Source: DASZIT01 sp036489495
GTDB taxonomy: Bacteria > Actinomycetota > Acidimicrobiia > Acidimicrobiales > RAAP-2
DNA: 25,167 nucleotides
NCBI GenBank assembly: GCA_036489495.1
Contig: DASXFR010000006.1
Span: 1-25,167, forward strand
Direction of reading: 5' to 3'
The notes below the pieces were generated by a model, which ran no database searches, had not been told where the DNA came from, and saw only the letters and a program-made list of their open reading frames with translations. How positions within the stretch are numbered: the stretch's first letter is position 1; each line of letters opens with the position of its first letter. The position numbers were made by a program, and so were the translations under genes. This document shows positions 24,400 to 25,167 of this stretch, in pieces.

Positions 24400-25014
24400 G
24401 TGTTGGCGGTCGGGCTGACCGGGGGGATCGGGGCGGGAAAGTCGAAGGTGGCCGACCTGCTGGTGGAAAAAGGCGCGGTGCTCGTCGACGCCGACCGGAT
24501 CGCCCGGGAGGTGGTCACCCCCGGCGGTCCCGCCTACCAGCCGATGATCGACCGTTTCGGCCCGGGGATCCTGGATGCCGACGGCAACATCGACCGCCCG
24601 GCGGTGGCGGCCATCGTGTTCGGCGACCCCGAGGCGTTGGCCGGCCTCAACGCCATCACCCATCCGGCCATCGGGGTAGCCATGATCCAGCGGAAGGACG
24701 AGTTGGCCGACACCGATCACATCGTCGTCCTCGACATCCCACTGCTCAAACCGATCCATCGGGAGACGCTCTCCCTGGCTGCGGTGGTGGTGGTCGACAC
24801 CCCGGTGGACATCGCCCTCGATCGATTGGTCAACCTCCGGGGGATGCCCCGGAAGGACGCCGAGGCCCGGGTCGCCGCCCAGGTCGACCGGCAGACCCGG
24901 TTGGACGGGGCCGACCTGGTGATCGACAACTCCGGGGACGAGCAGCAGCTGGCCGACGAGGTGGACCGGGTGTGGGACGAGTTGGTGAAGCTCCGGGACC
25001 CGCCCGGGGGGTGA
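24400..25014 (+). CDS. coaE: Dephospho-CoA kinase
   Basis: This enzyme catalyses the last step of coenzyme A synthesis, ATP-dependent phosphorylation of dephospho-CoA on the 3'-hydroxyl of ribose. The 204 residues show the P-loop 'GLTGGIGAGKS' (5-15), 'DADRIAREVV' (D30, D32), 'NAITHPAI' from the CoA domain, and the lid/C-terminal pattern 'RVAAQVDRQTRLDGADLVID'. The usual PLLFE segment reads IPLLKPIHRE. It is the single-domain form, lacking the extra C-terminal UPF0157 domain of the mycobacterial enzyme. The GTG start (GTG TTG GCG GTC) leaves four residues before the P-loop strand, normal for the family. In mycobacteria coaE directly follows rpsA; here it follows a methyltransferase. Confidence 0.95.
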   Translation: MLAVGLTGGIGAGKSKVADLLVEKGAVLVDADRIAREVVTPGGPAYQPMIDRFGPGILDADGNIDRPAVAAIVFGDPEALAGLNAITHPAIGVAMIQRKDELADTDHIVVLDIPLLKPIHRETLSLAAVVVVDTPVDIALDRLVNLRGMPRKDAEARVAAQVDRQTRLDGADLVIDNSGDEQQLADEVDRVWDELVKLRDPPGG

Positions 25015-25031
25015 CGGGCGGCGCACCCCTC
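25006..25031 (+). terminator. Possible terminator hairpin at the end of coaE
   Basis: GGGGTG (25008-25013) pairs perfectly with CACCCC (25024-25029), extended by a G-T and a G-C pair, around a 10-base GC-rich loop. It overlaps the coaE stop and is followed by the pyrimidine tract TCTCTGTCC, not a true T-run. Confidence 0.35.
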
Positions 25032-25099
25032 TCTGTCCACAATGAGTGAGACATCTTCGGCATCCACCTACTGAGCAGGGGGGCGTTGGAGGATTTCTC

Positions 25100-25167
25100 A
25101 TGGAAAGCACCACGAAGAGGAAGGTTCGGCCGGTCCAGTCCGAGCACGGCAAGACTTGGCATATCGA
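25100..25167 (+). CDS. Start of an unidentified gene (3' end beyond window)
   Basis: An ATG with the best ribosome binding site in the window (GGAGGA, 6 bases upstream) opens a frame that runs to the edge. The visible 22 residues begin 'MESTTKRKVRPVQSEHGKTW' and are basic and polar, with no signal peptide. That is too little to assign a family. The gap of 85 bases after coaE, with a possible terminator in it, suggests a separate transcription unit. Confidence 0.6.
   Translation, partial: MESTTKRKVRPVQSEHGKTWHI

Noticed and set aside
23427..24518. Upstream extension of the AftD-like frame to 24518 (1848 codons)
   Set aside because: The extension is antisense to a methyltransferase with clear SAM motifs and lacks any membrane or domain signal. 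The GTG at 23426 gives a normal AftD N-terminus.
1..25167. CRISPR arrays, tRNA/rRNA genes, insertion sequences and integrase att sites
   Set aside because: No regularly spaced repeats, cloverleaf-like sequences, transposase motifs or flanking direct repeats were seen.

Overview
The window is high-GC DNA from an actinobacterium. The best local clue is the order ANTAR response regulator, polA, rpsA and (much further right) coaE. In Mycobacterium tuberculosis these are linked as Rv1626 (pdtaR), Rv1629, Rv1630 and Rv1631. An Acidimicrobiia-like or other non-mycolate actinobacterium is my inference; there is no rRNA in the window to settle it. Coding density is very high, no stretch over 300 bases lacks a gene, and I see no transposase, integrase, tRNA, rRNA or CRISPR array.

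Left part (1-4893, + strand): the end of a PdtaR-like response regulator cut by the window edge, then DNA polymerase I (polA), then ribosomal protein S1 (rpsA). Middle-left (4930-11207, - strand): a complete oligopeptide/dipeptide ABC importer in the order binding protein, two permeases, two ATPases. The genes are tightly coupled (GTGA and ATGA overlaps), and a small helical, possibly ferritin-like gene follows at the end of the unit.

Middle-right (11376-18975, + strand): five co-oriented envelope-glycan genes. They are a GT-C/PMT-type membrane glycosyltransferase, a PIG-V-like membrane mannosyltransferase, an FAD enzyme of the UDP-galactopyranose-mutase-like superfamily, a lipid-linked-glycan flippase-like protein and a GT4 glycosyltransferase. 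Converging on them on the - strand (18972-23426) is a giant AftD-like GT-C arabinofuranosyltransferase of 1484 residues with discoidin-type domains. Divergent from it are a SAM methyltransferase and, 13 bases on, coaE (dephospho-CoA kinase). The right edge cuts a new gene that has a strong ribosome binding site.

Read together, the 11.4-24.4 kb block looks like a cell-surface polysaccharide locus: sugars transferred from lipid donors outside the membrane (GT-C enzymes, AftD), cytoplasmic assembly (GT4), translocation (flippase), and modification (FAD enzyme, methyltransferase). With the peptide importer, it separates rpsA from coaE by about 19.5 kb. Notable non-coding signals are a foldable leader before the FAD enzyme, a perfect 12-bp palindrome in the aftD/methyltransferase divergent promoter region, and an 18-bp inverted repeat ahead of rpsA.
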